NCBI RefSeq assembly: GCF_003044275.1
Contig: NZ_PZPL01000001.1
Coordinates: 1 to 64,000 of the forward strand
DNA length: 64,000 bases
Origin: Rathayibacter caricis DSM 15933
GTDB taxonomy: Bacteria > Actinomycetota > Actinomycetes > Actinomycetales > Microbacteriaceae
Direction of reading: 5' to 3'
In this document: positions 63,523-64,000 of the stretch, piece after piece
Numbering within the stretch: the stretch's first letter is position 1
Layout: each line of letters begins with the position of its first letter
The notes under the pieces: generated by a model
What the model was told of the DNA's origin: nothing
Databases searched by the model: none
What the model saw: the letters and a program-made list of their open reading frames with translations, nothing else
Made by a program: the position numbers and the translations under genes

Positions 63523-64000
63523 TCAGCGCAGAGCGCCGGCCAGCTGGCGGCGGGCGCGGCGGGGCAGGCCGAGGGTCTCCTTGGCGCGGAGTCCGCGGTA
63601 GCCGACGAAGCCGAGCACGAGGAGCGTCGCGGCCATCGGGATGAGCTGCACGAGGACCTGGGGCAGGTCGGTGGTGCTCTGCAGGCGGATCGCGAAGGCG
63701 TCGGAGAAGCCGAAGAGGAGGGACGCCGGCACGAGGAACACGGGGCGGTTCACCGCGAGCAGCGCCGCGGTGATCGCGATCCAGCCGGCGCCGTCGGTCA
63801 TGTTGCGGGCGAAGAGCCCGAGCTCGCCGACCGTCAGGAACGCGCCTCCGAGAGCGGCGAGGGCGCCGGAGCCGACCAGCGAGAGCGTCTGCACCCGCTC
63901 GACCGAGATGCCCGCGGCGGCCGCGGCTCCCGGAGCCTCGCCCACCGCCAGGAGGTGGCGGCCGGGCCGGTAGCGGAAGAGCAGGCCGAACGCGGCCGCG
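63523..64000 (-). CDS. Nucleoside ABC transporter permease, partial (runs off the right edge)
   Basis: The visible 158 C-terminal residues contain RPGRHLLAVGEAPGAAAAAGI, the permease motif corresponding to G-x-N-P-x-A-A-x-x-A-G-I of the YufP/YufQ family, and at least three hydrophobic helices (LVGSGALAALGGAFLTVGEL; VLVQLIPMAATLLVLGFVG). The reading frame is open to position 64000, so the start lies beyond. It is the next-upstream gene of the BMP/ATPase/amidohydrolase operon. Confidence 0.85.
   Translation of the reverse strand, partial: AAAFGLLFRYRPGRHLLAVGEAPGAAAAAGISVERVQTLSLVGSGALAALGGAFLTVGELGLFARNMTDGAGWIAITAALLAVNRPVFLVPASLLFGFSDAFAIRLQSTTDLPQVLVQLIPMAATLLVLGFVGYRGLRAKETLGLPRRARRQLAGALR

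Overview
The window is about 64 kb of very GC-rich, densely packed actinobacterial DNA. Base composition, the class Ib nrdHIEF operon, sugar ABC operons without their own ATPase, many genes that start right after a -10 hexamer with no ribosome binding site, and the style of the proteins all point to a free-living or plant-associated member of the Microbacteriaceae. Rathayibacter, Curtobacterium or Clavibacter relatives are my best guess; this is inference, since no rRNA gene is present. I see no tRNA, rRNA, prophage, insertion sequence or CRISPR array.

Layout. 1-1.5 kb: a frameshifted GNAT gene and a HEPN/MNT toxin-antitoxin pair. 1.5-5.8 kb: ribonucleotide reductase operon nrdHIEF (minus strand) behind two NrdR boxes and a cluster of DnaA-box-like sites. 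6-8.15 kb: glycerate kinase and a DUF559 nuclease-like protein. 8.18-8.47 kb: four tandem 73-bp palindromic repeats. 8.5-19.8 kb: a complete nitrate assimilation island. nirB-cobA-nnaR run leftward; a nirD-cbiX fusion, narK, nasC and nasB run rightward. Two mirror-image GlnR-like operators lie between them. 19.8-24.5 kb: a sortase-type surface protein, two glycosyltransferases with a coiled-coil partner, and a cyclase-family hydrolase. 24.6-27.2 kb: transsulfuration enzymes. 27.4-32 kb: mntH, a DUF3105/DUF305 pair and an ABC exporter. 32-37 kb: a carbohydrate ABC importer with its LacI regulator. 37-39 kb: small enzymes, a decayed NYN-domain gene and a MarR regulator. 39.2-40.4 kb: rplJ-rplL with an L10 leader and attenuator. 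40.4-44.1 kb: MarR plus a four-gene cassette (acyl-CoA dehydrogenase-like, PIG-L deacetylase, NodS-like methyltransferase, family 2 glycosyltransferase). 44.2-44.9 kb: two small stress-type membrane proteins. 45-50.5 kb: a GntR-controlled acid-sugar catabolic operon. 50.7-56.2 kb: MFS transporter, SDR/TetR pair, aldo-keto reductase, sugar epimerase-like protein, HAD phosphatase. 56.3-64 kb: nucleoside salvage (two nucleoside hydrolases, adenosine deaminase, a second deaminase-type amidohydrolase and a BMP-type nucleoside ABC importer running off the right edge).

How the parts fit. The nitrate island makes its own siroheme: CobA and CbiX supply the cofactor that NirB needs, and the NnaR-type regulator and transporter are included. 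The right-hand cluster would import purine nucleosides, hydrolyse them and deaminate them. The acid-sugar operon pairs a dehydrogenase and a DUF1537 kinase with a fructose-bisphosphate-type aldolase rather than the usual decarboxylase.

Data quality. Several genes that must work in a living cell (nrdE, nrdF, nirD-cbiX) are broken by single-base gains or losses, mostly in G or C runs. Restoring one base restores a full-length family protein each time, so I treat these as probable sequence errors. The NYN-domain gene is different: it has also lost an internal segment and looks genuinely decayed.
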